A DNA stretch of 64,000 bases, taken from Stereum hirsutum FP-91666 SS1 (lineage: Eukaryota; Basidiomycota; Agaricomycetes; Russulales; Stereaceae). The stretch covers positions 784,449 through 848,448 of the forward strand of contig NW_006763145.1 of the NCBI RefSeq assembly GCF_000264905.1, in the 5' to 3' direction. A program made the translations under genes and the position numbers. Below, piece by piece: positions 33,489 to 44,337 of the stretch (position 1 is its first letter; every line of letters starts with the position of its first letter). The notes under the pieces were generated by a model, which saw only the letters and a program-made list of their open reading frames with translations, was not told the DNA's origin and ran no database searches.

Positions 33489-36270
33489 GGCACACGAGCG
33501 CTTGGTTATACTCTAGAGCGATAGGATCAAGAACAAACCAAGGCAAGGGCGATACTCCACAGAGAGGGCAGGGATAATGGGCAGTGGGCGGTGGGCAGTG
33601 GGTGGTGAGAGGTAACAGAGAGGCCAGGTGAATTGAGGGATAATAGCCTGTGGGAGGCGCAGCGGGGCAGGGAGGACAGAAGAATGGCCTGTCCGCCCTC
33701 TCGAGCTCAGACGTCCACTGGTATAAATCCCTCATCCCTTCTCCCAGGTCGTTATGAGATAGCCGCCGCCAAAAGCAGAACGGACCCCAGGAGCGGGGCG
33801 CCAGAGGAGTATTTCAAGTAGTCCATGCTGGCATTCCTGAGCCTTTAGTCTGACGGACCTTTTCCAGCCAGACGCAGGAAGAAGGGAATATTGACGCGAT
33901 GCCTCGAAGAAACCCTCCTCGCCCGAGTACGCCTAGCTATCAAGAAGGAAACTTCAAGAGCCTACTGCGTGCGTTGGATGATTGGGTCCAGCAGCGTGTA
34001 GGACCAGGAATAGCTATCCCGCTCGGGTCGCGGGTAGGAGTGTGAGCTCACCGCCGGTATCGTTCGCGCAACGTTTTACCCAGCTCGAAGGCGAACAAAC
34101 GGCCAAAAGCCCGCAATCACCACAATGTAGTCAGGGCGAGGGTCACGTGACTGTTCGACTCGATACCTTCCCCAATTTCCCCACCCTTGTCGTCCTGCTT
34201 TTGAGCGATCTTCCTGGAGATGGGTGGGGGAAGTGCCAAACGGCGTTAACTCCCGGGGTAACACTGGCAGATTGAGAAGAAAAAAGTGACGAGAGGAGGC
34301 AGTGGGACGCACGTTGTGTTTGTGTTGATATGAATGTTGGCCATGAAAGAGCGGATACGAGAAAGATCCCGCAAGAGGCGCTAATGCAAGCGCTAGCTTA
34401 CACTTTAAAATCAGAAAAATTATGGAAGGCGATATGGAGCCGCTTCGATAAACCATGAAGACTTTTTTTACCCCCAGGATTGATGACCATTCATGAAGGG
34501 CCGTCGTGTGGCGTGGTCGCCTCACGGCGAAAATCCCTCTGCTCGAAAGATAGATGCATCGTGGTGCACGATGGCGCGAGTGGGAGCCTCTAATATCGTC
34601 GGATAACGACAGGTGCGTATGGTGACCTAGAAGAGCTGATTTACGGTGAGGTTCGCTAGAGCAGGGTAAGAGTCTCTAAATACGGAGAGGCGTAACGCAC
34701 CTCTCAAACCCACTCAAGCAAAAGGGTTGAGAGAAGCCTAGAGAATGGAGTGACGGCGGCGAACTTCGGAATCTTCGAATCAGAACCGTTGCACCGATCT
34801 GCGGTGAGACTGCATCAGAGTAGAGACTACTATAATTATAGATGCAAGATAACAGAAGCAGTCGCCACCCACTGTCTTCAACATTCATCAGCAGGAGACC
34901 GCCATCGTTCTCTCTGTGAGTATGCTATATATGTTTCTGGAAGAAAATAACGACATTCAACTTAGATTACGGCCCAGTTGGGCTCAGAACGCTATGTACA
35001 AGGCCAGCTGTACTTGGACACCACAAAGGATAAGCAGTTTCGTGATATGCATCTGAAAGTAAGCCGTCATATGACTTGGCCCTTGGTCTGCATGAAATGG
35101 AATGCACTAAATGCAAATTATTCGCCAGAGCAAGTCTCGGAAAGTACAAGACCCTGGGGGAAGTAACCTGAAGTAACGCATCCTCGGCCACCCAAAAGCG
35201 ATGGCACCGAAGCCAAGGCTATCGTCTTGGGACCCAATTTCAAGGCTACCAAGAAAACGACCCAGACAATACAGGCTCGCAATGGCGGGATCATTTCTAG
35301 AAACGCTGGAGGTACGGACCAGGAAGGGGGCCCCGGGTCATTGCCAAGAACGTGCGGATTCAGTACCAGGGCCTTGGGGCAAGACCGACCATAAAATGCA
35401 GCGTAGAGACGCGTGGCCCGACCAGAGGTGCTCTGGATGTACATGGATTCCATGTAAGGTCCGCTGTATTCAGCAGTGTGCTTCGATGAAGCGAAGAGGA
35501 GAGTTGCAGCGAGGGCCACTTCTACAAAAGATATGCATACAAACACATTTTGGCATCCCTACTGCGGCCGGTGAATTTCACGCACATTTGGCCAAATGGT
35601 CGTCTTTGTTGAAACAAGTGTACGCGAGCGAAATAAGGGGATGGCCACCATCAACGCGATCTCCTATGATTTGCCATCGCCACACCAGCAGAAATCATGA
35701 ATAAGTGGGCCAAGATCATGGATATGACTCCGGAGCAAATAGCCGATGTCAAGAAAAGATATATCCTGTAAGAACCTGCATTTTCGAGTAGTCGATGTCA
35801 GTGTAGAGGCAAGGGTAAGGGCAAAGATGGGGGTTGCGGACAAGTTCAAGTTGTGGTTGTGGGTCCGTCGCCACCCGCTTTGCCACGAAATCATGACCAA
35901 AACTGTGGTCTTGGCGCTCGCATTCCCTCTCATCCTGGTCCCGAAATAGTGCAAAACCACACCATAAATCCACCTCGTGCTCACTATGTCACCGTCGCCA
36001 CACCCCCGTGGGGTTCTCCACACTCCTTCTCGGGCCATTCTCTTCCGTCGTTGTCATCGTCGTGCTCGTCGTCGTGGCCGTTGCCAGCGTCGAGCAGTTT
36101 ATGTTTTCTTGTCCTTTCCATCTTTATCATTGACGACGAACGTACGAATTATTATCATTTCTGCATACTTCAGGAGCCACACGACCATCACCCCACCGGA
36201 ACAGGACAAGACACAAGACACGTCTGCTCCAAGAACCAAGCCAAAGCCAGACATATAGCCAGCGGTAGTA
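33489..36270. other. long intergenic region with ATPase promoter
   Basis: About 2.8 kb. A G/T-rich low-complexity tract (repeated GGGCAGTGGGCGGTGGGCAG-like units) lies at 33570-33610. Short frames are unconvincing. At 35985-36110 a plus-strand frame encodes a very hydrophobic stretch (VVVIVVLVVVAVASVEQF) upstream of the next gene, possibly an unrecognised 5' exon, but no start codon fits. No RNA gene was found. Confidence 0.35.
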
Positions 36271-37852
36271 ATGGCCCCACCAAGACTAGTCTTCCCCATC
36301 ACACCCATCACAGGAGTTGTCCGACATGACGAAGAGGAGAATATTGTTCCCCGCCACCCCGATGCGCAGTCCGTGCCGAACGTGGAGGTAAGTCCCGATC
36401 TATTTATTCCTCAGACTACAACCTGTAGTCCCGGTTCATGGTGTCGTAATGTTCAGTTTTCTGATTTTAATGGTCGGTTGTGATGGACGTGAATAGGACG
36501 AGCTTATTCTCATACGATCGGGACCAGAATCAGTACCTACTTTGTCAAGACGAGACGATGTACCACGAATTAATGGCTCAGAAGGAGGTACGTCCGTCAC
36601 GTTCATATAACACACTACAATATCTCTACAATCCTAATCTCCAAACGCTGACCCTGCATCTCTTACTTCACACTCCTCCCGACTCCTAATCATCCACCAA
36701 CCGGTATTCACATATACAGCCTTCATCGCCGTCGTCATAATCCTCTCCCTCATCTTCATAGCATCCACAACCGCAATCTTCATTCTCCTCCGTAACCACG
36801 ACCCAACACCCGCCGAACGTGCTTCCCGGCGTCGCGCCCACCCCTCCATCCGTCGCCCCGGCGTGCCCCACTCCCTCCCCATCGGTCTTTCCCACGACCG
36901 AACCCTCACCAACACCGGCGAAGACTACACCTACACCGAGAGACAGGAGCAAGGTTATGGGCACACGAGGGACGCGGAGGGAAGTTTCGGAGGATCGTTC
37001 ACCGAGAAGTTAGGGAATATGTTCAGGAGTGTGGGGTTGAGCGGGAGGAGGAACGGGAGTGGATGGGGCAGGGTGAACGCGGATCAGGATTGGGATAGTG
37101 GGGACGAAGATATGGATATGCTCCAGCGACAACAGCAGGATAGCAATCACTTGCACCCGCAGTATCAGTATAATCCACAATCGAAACCTCAGCGCCCGTA
37201 CCTCGACCGACAGAAGAGCGACCAAGTCGAGATCAACGTCTCCAAGTTCGCGCAGCACCCAGAGTTCATCGACGATGACCGGACGACGCAGCACCATCAT
37301 GTCGGACGGTCGGCTTCGCATGTCACGCCCACGGAAGCGTACGGTACCCGCAACTTGGACTTAGACTCGCTACCATCGACGCGGGCGAGTACACCTGGGC
37401 TCGCTGGGGGTACGCCAGGGCTCGCTGGAAGTACACCGGTTCTCGCTGGAATAACGCCAGGGCACCCAAGATACGCAGGCAGAGACGACAGAGAAAGAGA
37501 AAGAGACAGCACATATCTCACATCACCCTCCGTCTACTCAACATGGTCCTATCGCGATCCATTCGATGCCTCGTCGCATCCCGCGCCTGGACCGAGCATC
37601 GAGGGCCACAGTATTTCTACGCATTCGTTGCATCATGATTCGCCGGTGGATATGTACGCTTCACCCACCTCGCAGGGATATGGAGCATCGCCGACTGGGA
37701 GTCGTGGTGTCGGGAGCGGAGATTCTGGGCAGGGACAGGCGGGACAGGGCGGGACTTCGAAGCATGATAGGCATCGGAGCGATGATTCAAGGTTCTCGGA
37801 GACGACGTTTGCGGGTGGGAGCAAGTTCAATGAACATATCGAGTTCGACTGA
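36271..37852 (+). CDS. single-pass membrane protein with long disordered cytosolic tail
   Basis: It starts at 36271 (MAPPRLVFPITPITGVVRHD). The GTAAGT donor after PNVE joins DELILIRSGPESVPTLSRRD. Another intron leads to one clear membrane helix (AFIAVVIILSLIFIASTTAIF) at about 36718-36785. The rest is hydrophilic and low-complexity: Gln/Asp-rich, a short repeat (GLAGGTPGLAGSTPVLAGIT) at about 37395-37455, Gly/Ser runs, and a conserved-looking end (SRFSETTFAGGSKFNEHIEFD). I know no family or function. A further 5' exon is possible. Its last ~300 coding bases and 3' flank are duplicated at 43.4-44.0 kb, with a few substitutions. Confidence 0.65.
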
Positions 37853-40004
37853 GGCTTGGAGGTTCTTTGTCGGACGGTGGGCTGGTTAGTTGAGAACCAG
37901 AAGGTCTGCGGTGTGCTGGTGTGGTGTGTGGGTGGGTGGGTGGGTAGTGACGATGCTTTGACGATGCTTTAACGACCTCTCGTGTTACGAGTTTGTGCTT
38001 TGTATCCTATGTATGGACTGTTTTAACATTCCTGTTCTCCTGTTCTCTTGTTCCCATATCAGGCTCAACGTTCTCAGATTTCTTGTATATTCCGTCCTGG
38101 TCGACCGTTTCTCTTCTTTATTGCCTTTTCGTGTTGAGTCCGCCACCTTGTTCTTCGTACGTATTGTACCGTGCTGTATTTCTGCCCCGGCTCCTTCGTG
38201 CTGTTGTTTTACTACGAACCCTTTTCGAGTTCGAATTTGTTTCGAAATGTTCAAAATGTATATATCCTTTAAGAACATTCCCCAATCAGTTGCAGCCCGA
38301 ACCTAATAGGTGTAAATTCCCGCTACTTTAGTAGTGGGTTCTTAGGTTGTACTTGATTTTGCCTCCGTTTTGCAGTAAACTGATGTTTCGTTATTTCAGC
38401 GCATCCGCTCTGATTTCCGCGCGGATGCTCTTGCGCCGTTCAAATCTCCACGTGTCCTTCCAACTCCGCACATCCTCTGCCTCAGTCCCGACTCTTTCCC
38501 GTCCTCTCATTCGCCGGCAGCTGGTGTCTGGAGAAAACATCCCCCCAATGGCTGGTATCGAGACTAGGTGTTGTCGGGAGCAGTGCAAAGAACGGATTCG
38601 ACGAGCCTGCTGCCCACCTAACCTTGGGGATAATTTTACAGTGGTGCTGGTGCTGTTACTGAAAACGATTGGTTCAATGTGAGTACCGGCGTTCCCACCA
38701 AGCGCCATGTCCATTGCAAATTGGCGGACTTTGAAAGCTGCCGGGCAAGCCGCATCCCATTTCGACGCGGGCCACAGTAAGACTCACCGATTTGGCTGGG
38801 TGGCACCTATGTACGAGACCTTGCGCGTCTAGGGCAAGGTACATCCCACCAGTAAATCCTATAAATTCTAGTATATTATTTGACATACATTCACTTCGTT
38901 TGGTCGCAACAGAATCTTTTCAATCTCCTCGAGTGATTTGATATGAGCGTGTGGCTCATTGTGTAGCTCGTTCGCGTTGAAATTAGAAAGTTCTGTCGCG
39001 ACCAAATTAAAGAGAAGTATTTTAGATGAATTTAGGTATAGCTATGTTGAGTGTCACTATGCACACTGCTGCCTTTGTTGTGTTGCAATGTTCGTGAGTG
39101 ACAGCCTGCAGCCACTCGGCTACGGGAGTAAGCGAGACGCGGCACAGCGGAGTTTGAACCAGCACGCAATGGGTGAGTGCCGGTACTCATTCAATGCTGA
39201 TCCTATTACGTCTCCATTAGTCTCGAAATCCAGACTCAAAGATCGAGGAAGACAATCGTTCCTCTTCACTATAGAGAACTTTGTGAGGGGTGTCGGAATC
39301 GCGGGATCAGTTGGGGTAATAAGCCGCAGAGAAGAGAGTGGAGAGCACCGGGCGTTGATGCGTGAAGAGGAGGATGAGGCGTGGAACTCAGTACATCGTT
39401 TTTGGATGGTCAGCGTAGGTGTATCTCCGTTTCCAGTGGAGTTTGACACTTTGATTCACCGGTGTGGTTTATAGGACAACTTTGTGTCCGGATTTAACGC
39501 CGTGAAAGGGAACAAAAAGATAGCACAGCGCTCGGAGTCGTTCCGGTGTCTGCCGGTGCCGCCGCGGCTCTGCAAACACGAGGCCGGTACGTGGTTCGAA
39601 AATGAAATTCTTGTGCCACAGTCAAAGTACGCTCAGCTTTCGCTTCGTCACGATTCCTACTGCTTGTTCCCCCTCTGTCCGCTTTTGCCATAATATTACT
39701 GTTCAAAATGCGCACAAAGTGATGTAAATTTTATGCGAAACGGACCGTTTGTTCGCGAGGTAATCCTGCTTTTGTTCTCTCGACCACGCGCCACAGCTCT
39801 TTGTGGGTCCCAACATTTGCTTCCTAATCCGGACAAAGTCCCTATTTGGACACAAATGTAGTTCCATGACTCGCATGCGATACCATCAGATAACGCTCTT
39901 GTTTGTGCCATCTGGGCACAGTTTCTAGCCTCTTGGGCCTCGGTATGTTTCGCCGTCCAATGGTGCCAGTGCCTCTTGCCGGGAGGAGTTTGAATCGTTT
40001 CCCT
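37853..40004. other. 3' flank and intergenic region
   Basis: 37853-38265 is the 3' flank copied at 43684-44035. Beyond it, frames on both strands (for example 38959-39474 plus, 39696-40160 minus) look random. No gene is supported between 38300 and 40000. Confidence 0.4.
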
Positions 40005-40124
40005 GGATATATAAGACCCACTTAGGGCTCGCTTAGCTCTCCCATCTTCTCTCTTCTCTACCACCACCATCTCCTCCCTTCCCTCCCTTCCCTCCCTTCC
40101 CTCCCTCCCGGACCCGGACCCAAG
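40005..40124 (+). promoter_or_regulatory. TATA-like promoter and CT-rich leader of the repeat-array transcript
   Basis: TATATAA at 40008-40014 is followed by a pyrimidine-rich tract (CCCTCCCTT repeats at about 40075-40110), typical of basidiomycete transcription starts. A strong 5' splice site (AAG/GTGAGT) follows at 40124/40125. The matching acceptor (TTTAG) is at 40199. Confidence 0.5.
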
Positions 40125-41499
40125 GTGAGTCTCTCCCACCTTTCTCTTGTCTGTGCTCACATCCTCTCCTTCTTATACTGCCACCCACTTAACGTTTAGC
40201 ATGCTCACTCGTCTCGGTTCACATAGGCCGCCCAATCGAAGTCCGGTGTCAAGACTCAACATCAAGTATCAAGACCTCAAGCCGGGACCGTGTCGGATTG
40301 GGATCGCTCGCGACGCGATCGACAGGCCATGGGTGTCACGGGGATGTGTGCAGAGTCGCGCTGCGGCCTCAAGAACCTCGAGGGATCTACGTATTTACGG
40401 CATCTCGGACACAATACCCTATTTACCCCTCATTAAAGGACATGCCGGCCAGTGTCGTGCATTGTCCTGGGGATGGTCCAATTTTTCTATATGTTTGACC
40501 CCTTCGGGGGTGTCGCTCTCTCCTTTACATATCTCCTGGTATGGTGTCGGCCTCTTCGTGGCCTAGGGAATTAGTACCTCTTCGGAGGGAAGCTAACAGA
40601 CACCCCGCTCGTTGGGGTTCTCTCCCCCAGCTCGGCACGAGCGTCGTGTCCCGCCTTTATGGCCTTCGTGCGTCATGTTCCTCTGTGATTTGACGACGGT
40701 TATGGCTGTATGCTGACGTTAACATTACTTTGTAGAAATAACCCTAATGTGGGCAAGGCGGAGAGAGAGAGCCTTTGGACAAGAGTCTTCGACAGACTCC
40801 CTTTTTTCGTTGGTCTGGCTATGGTACGCCCCTCTCAGACCGCTCCGACCGCTATATTAGTACCTTCGTATAGGAGCGGACCACTAGTGTGCGGGTCGTC
40901 ATTGCTGCTGGTACTGGAAGTGTGTGTGTGACGCCAATAATGGACCTTTATCTTTTCTTTCTTCGGGGACGTTGGGGGAGTTTTCGTCCTTTGAGTACAT
41001 TCTACCAAGGCTAGGCCTCCCTTTTTCTCCTGGTACGGCGTCGGCCTCTTCGTAGCTCAAAAGACCAGTACCTCTCCTGAGGGAAGCTAACAGACGCTTA
41101 CTGATAGGTGAGTGTGCTCTCGCTTTGGTTTCACATACTTCTTCCGAGTCTGACCCGTCTTGTGCAGTTCATCTCAGGTGTATCCGTGTGAGTATGCTCA
41201 AGGCGACCGAAGTCCTGATTATACACACTCTGGCACGACGATGGGTTTTGTCGACGACTCCAATCAAGCACGACATCAACACCTGGCCGCAGGATCTGTG
41301 GTGTCTTGGGCTGGGTCTCCGGGTCTGTTGTTTCTTTGGGTCTGCTGTCTCTCTTCGTTTGCCGTCTCTCTGCATCTGCTGGGTCTCGTGGGCTTGTATT
41401 TTAGCTTGCTGGGATTCGTCGGCTTCGTCGCTAGGCTATTGTGCTAGGGCTGGTCTTGCTAGAGCTGAGTGACATCGACATCGACCTCACGACCGAGCC

Positions 41500-41660
41500 C
41501 AAGCGCGATATCAGCATCGCCCACGACCGGGCTCAAGCACGACTTCGACATCGCCCACGACCGGGCTCAAGCACGACACCAACGTCGCTCACGACCGAGC
41601 TCAAGCACGACATCGACATCGACCTCACGAGCGAGATCAAGCACGACAGCGACACCGAGC
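41500..41660 (+). repeat. 33-base minisatellite within the array
   Basis: About four to five units of CACGACCGGGCTCAAGCACG with short spacers, in phase with 11 codons. The last units are diverged (GAGCGAGATCAAGCACGAC). It lies in the exon-like segment just before structured copy 3. Confidence 0.7.
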
Positions 41661-41861
41661 TCCAAAGAGCTTCAAGAACGGTCCCCTGGGATAGCGTCGA
41701 CCTTGTCGTGGTCCGGGGGCTCTAGTACCTCGGAGTCCGATCCTCCGAGGGAAGCCAACAGACGCTACTAACAGGTAAGTGGGTTACCAGCCCTTCGATC
41801 CTCATCTACTTTCTGACGCATCTCGTGCAGTTTTATTTTTCTACAGGTCCGTTAGAGTGGT

Positions 41862-42010
41862 CATTATTTTCACTCTCGCTTTCCTCTTCTCGCTCTCGCT
41901 TTCCTCTTCTCGCTCTCGCTTTTCTCTTTTCGCTCTCGCTTTCCTCTCTTCGCTCTCGCTTTCCCCTTTACGCTCTCGCTTTCCCCTTTACGCTCTCGCT
42001 TTCATCTCCA
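41862..42010 (+). repeat. 18-base pyrimidine minisatellite
   Basis: Seven to eight tandem copies of CGCTCTCGCTTTCCTCTT with minor variation. It sits between structured copies 3 and 4. Confidence 0.8.
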
Positions 42011-43394
42011 TTTCTCTATGCTTGTCTCAAGTCTTTAGCTTGAATCCCTCCTCTGGTGGAGCGTCGACCTTGCCGTGGTCCAGGGGCTTTAGTACCCCAG
42101 AGTCCGATCCTCTGACGGAAACTAACAGACGCTCGCAAGGTACGTTTCCTACTTCATACTATAATGCTGATTTCCTTTAGATTATCTCACAGGTGTGTGA
42201 TTTTACGGACGGTATTCGACCCGAAACTGACAGACGCCACGCGAAACGTATTCAAATATGTGAGGCTCTTACTCTTTCACTCGAGTATCATGACTGCGCT
42301 GACTTCTTCCTCAGTTTTCCTACAGCTGTGGGATTGTGAGAATGTGAGCGCATGGCGACGGTCTGCCTTCAACAACAGCGACATCGACACCGAGGTCAAC
42401 GTTCGACGTAATAAATGCTCACAAGGGAGAGATACGGAATTGTGAGTATCTTCTCTTTCTATGCACACGTAGTAACTGTGCTGACTTCTTCCTCGGTTTT
42501 ACTACAGCTGTGTGACTGTGAGAGATCGGCCTCCACCTGCCTTCAACAGCAGCGCCCTCGACATGATCTCGACACCGAGCTCCAACGAGCTTCAAGACCG
42601 GTCCCCTTGGCAGAGCGTTGACCTTGTCGCGGTCAGGGGGCTTAGTACCTCTTCGGAGGGAAGCCAACAGACGCTCACAAGGTGCGTCACTTTCCTTCTA
42701 CTGTGACGCTGATTTATTTTAGATTCTCTTACAGGCGTGCGGCGGTGGTCCGGGGTGAGTCCCTCTCGCTTTCGTTCGTCTAGATAATTTACTGATGTTT
42801 TGTGTTTAGTTTTATTCATAGGTGAGTCAGTGTGAGTGTGAGTCAAGGTAGGTTCTTTTGTCGAGGTAGGTCTCTTTCCAAGTGTGAGTAAAGGTAGGTC
42901 CGTTTCACAGCGGCGCTCTGCTTGCGAAAGCAGCATCGTCCTTCCCCTTGGAAGAGCGTCGACCTTGTCGTGGTCAGGGGGCTCAGTACCTCCTCGGAGG
43001 GAAGCTAACAGACGCTCGGAAGGTAGGTCTCTCCTCGTTCTATGTCGCTGATTTATTTTGGTTTTCCTCTTAGCAGTGGCGTTCGACACGAAACTCAAGA
43101 TTTCCACGAGGAATATGTATTGATCAGTGAGTATTCCATTTCGATGCGCGCATACTCATGACCACGCTGACCTCTTCCTCAGTTTTGCTGCAGCTGTGTG
43201 ACTGTGTGAATGTGAGAGAACGGCGTCGACCTGCCTTCAACAGCAGCGCCCTCAACACAACCTCGACACCGGGCCCCAAGAGCTTCAAGACCGGTCCCCT
43301 GGTAGAGCGTCGACCTTGTCGTGGTCCAGGGGCTCTAGTACCTCTCGGAGGGAAGCCAACAGACGCTCGTGTGGTAGGTATGCTAACCAGTGAG

Positions 43395-44035
43395 TTCATC
43401 CGTTCGATGTCTCGTCGCATCCTGCGCCTGGACCGAGCATCGAGGGCCATAGTATCTCTACGCATTCGTTGCATCATGATTCGCCGGTGTATATGTACGC
43501 TTCCCCTATTTCGCAAGGATATGGAGCATCGCCGACTGGGAGTCGTGGTGTCGGAAGTGGAGATTCTGGGCAGGGACAGGGCGGAACTTCGAAGCACGAC
43601 AGATATCGGAGCGATGATTCGCGGTTCTCGGAGAAGACGTTTGCGGGTAGGAGTAAGTTCAATGAACACATCGAGTTTGACTGAGGCTGTTCTTTGTCGG
43701 ACGGTGGGCTCGTCAGTTGAGAAACAGAAAGGTTGTTATGTGCTGGTGTGGGTGGGTGCGTGGGTAGTGACGGTGCTTTGACGATGCTTTAACGACCTCT
43801 CGTGTTACGAGTTTGTGCTTTGTATCCTAGTATGGACTCAACGCTCTCAAATTTTCTTGTATATTTCGTCCTGGTCGACCATTTCTCTTCTTTATTGCCT
43901 TTTCGTGTTGAGGTCCACCACCTTGTTTTTCGTACGTATTGTATCGTGCTGTATTTCTGCCCCGGCTCCTTCGTGCTGTTGTTTTACTACGAACCCTTTC
44001 GAGTTGGTTTCTGTTTCGAAAATGTACATACAAGA
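43395..44035 (+). pseudogene. truncated duplicate of the 36.3-37.9 kb membrane-protein gene tail
   Basis: From about 43399 the sequence follows 37558 onward: the coding tail (SIEGHSISTHSLHHDSPVYM ... FNEHIEFD, stop near 43683) and then about 350 bases of 3' flank. A few amino-acid changes occur (VDMY to VYMY, TTFAGG to KTFAGR). A 6-codon stretch (AGQGG-like) and about 50 bases of the flank are missing. The left border has an in-frame TGA and no start, so it is a 5'-truncated fragment. It begins about 30 bases after the last structured element. Confidence 0.8.
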
Positions 44036-44337
44036 CTCTTTTGACGTTCGTGCTCATGTTTTTCTTCGGATGCAAGTTGCATGCTTAAATCGAAGATGGC
44101 GATAGCGTGATGGCTTTAAGACCGGTCGTTCCGATTCCAATGACGAGAGCATGGTAGGAAGGCATCACAAATAATCGAGCTCAGCACTCGCATCTCGGAG
44201 AACAGCTCATAACAGTCCAGAATATAGGTGAGGATTCACACAACGAGAAAATAGGGTATATTGATCAACTTTCCACACCTCAGCATCCTTACCGACCACG
44301 CAAGGGAAGACGAAGAAGACGACAGCGCGCGACATCC

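Larger units (their letters stand above)
40543..43368 (+). repeat. seven-copy structured element array
   Basis: Copies: 40543-40604, 41037-41098, 41692-41767, 42059-42134, 42613-42676, 42954-43017, 43305-43368 (62-76 bases). Each has an outer stem (GAGCGTC/GACGCTC in three copies, one G-U pair in a fourth), an adjacent hairpin (GACC-loop-GGTC) and a second hairpin (CCTC-loop-GAGG). Changes are paired. The outer stem is TAGCGTC/GACGCTA in copy 3 and GGTGTC/GACACC in copy 1. Hairpin 1 is GGCC/GGCC in copy 1. Hairpin 2 is CGGAG/CTCCG in copy 3 but CAGAG/CTCTG in copy 4. Loops of hairpin 2 vary freely (TTCG, TCCT, CTCG, TCG, TCCGATC). Copies 2-6 end 5-9 bases before a 5' splice site. Copy 2 is weakest in hairpin 1. 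Confidence 0.7.
40040..43380 (+). ncRNA. putative spliced transcript made of duplicated exons, probably non-coding
   Basis: Beyond the leader intron (40125-40199), intron-like units recur with donor, CTGAY branch, pyrimidine tract and AG: 41108-41167, 41775-41830, 42140-42192, 42682-42734 and 43023-43073 (60, 56, 53, 53, 51 bases). Others are near 42258-42327, 42443-42507 and 43129-43192. Two exon types alternate. One is short (TTCGACCCGAAACT... at 42193, TTCGACACGAAACT... at 43075). The other is long, begins CTGTG(T/G)GA.TGTGAGAA and ends in the structured element listed below. A 121-codon frame starts at 40201 but stops inside the first element. Frames in later exons shift between copies and hit stops, so a continuous protein is unlikely. 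An old decayed coding gene is the main alternative. Confidence 0.4.

Noticed and set aside
33001..33516. 177-codon plus frame over the ATPase 5' end
   Set aside because: Shadow of the ATPase N-terminal exon on minus.
38959..39474. 171-codon plus frame
   Set aside because: No recognisable pattern and an equally long antisense frame. It lies in intergenic sequence.
41441..42706. Protein-coding reading of the array exons (for example the frame through 42512-42706)
   Set aside because: Individual exons are open in one frame or another, but the open frame differs between copies and loops vary by non-multiples of three. A decayed coding gene is kept as an alternative, not called.
40543..43368. 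Array units as tRNA genes
   Set aside because: The outer 7-base stem and first hairpin resemble a cloverleaf, but there is no T arm, no A or B box consensus and no anticodon arm of the right size.
40543..43368. Array as a CRISPR
   Set aside because: Irregular 300-500 base spacing, diverged copies and a eukaryotic context.
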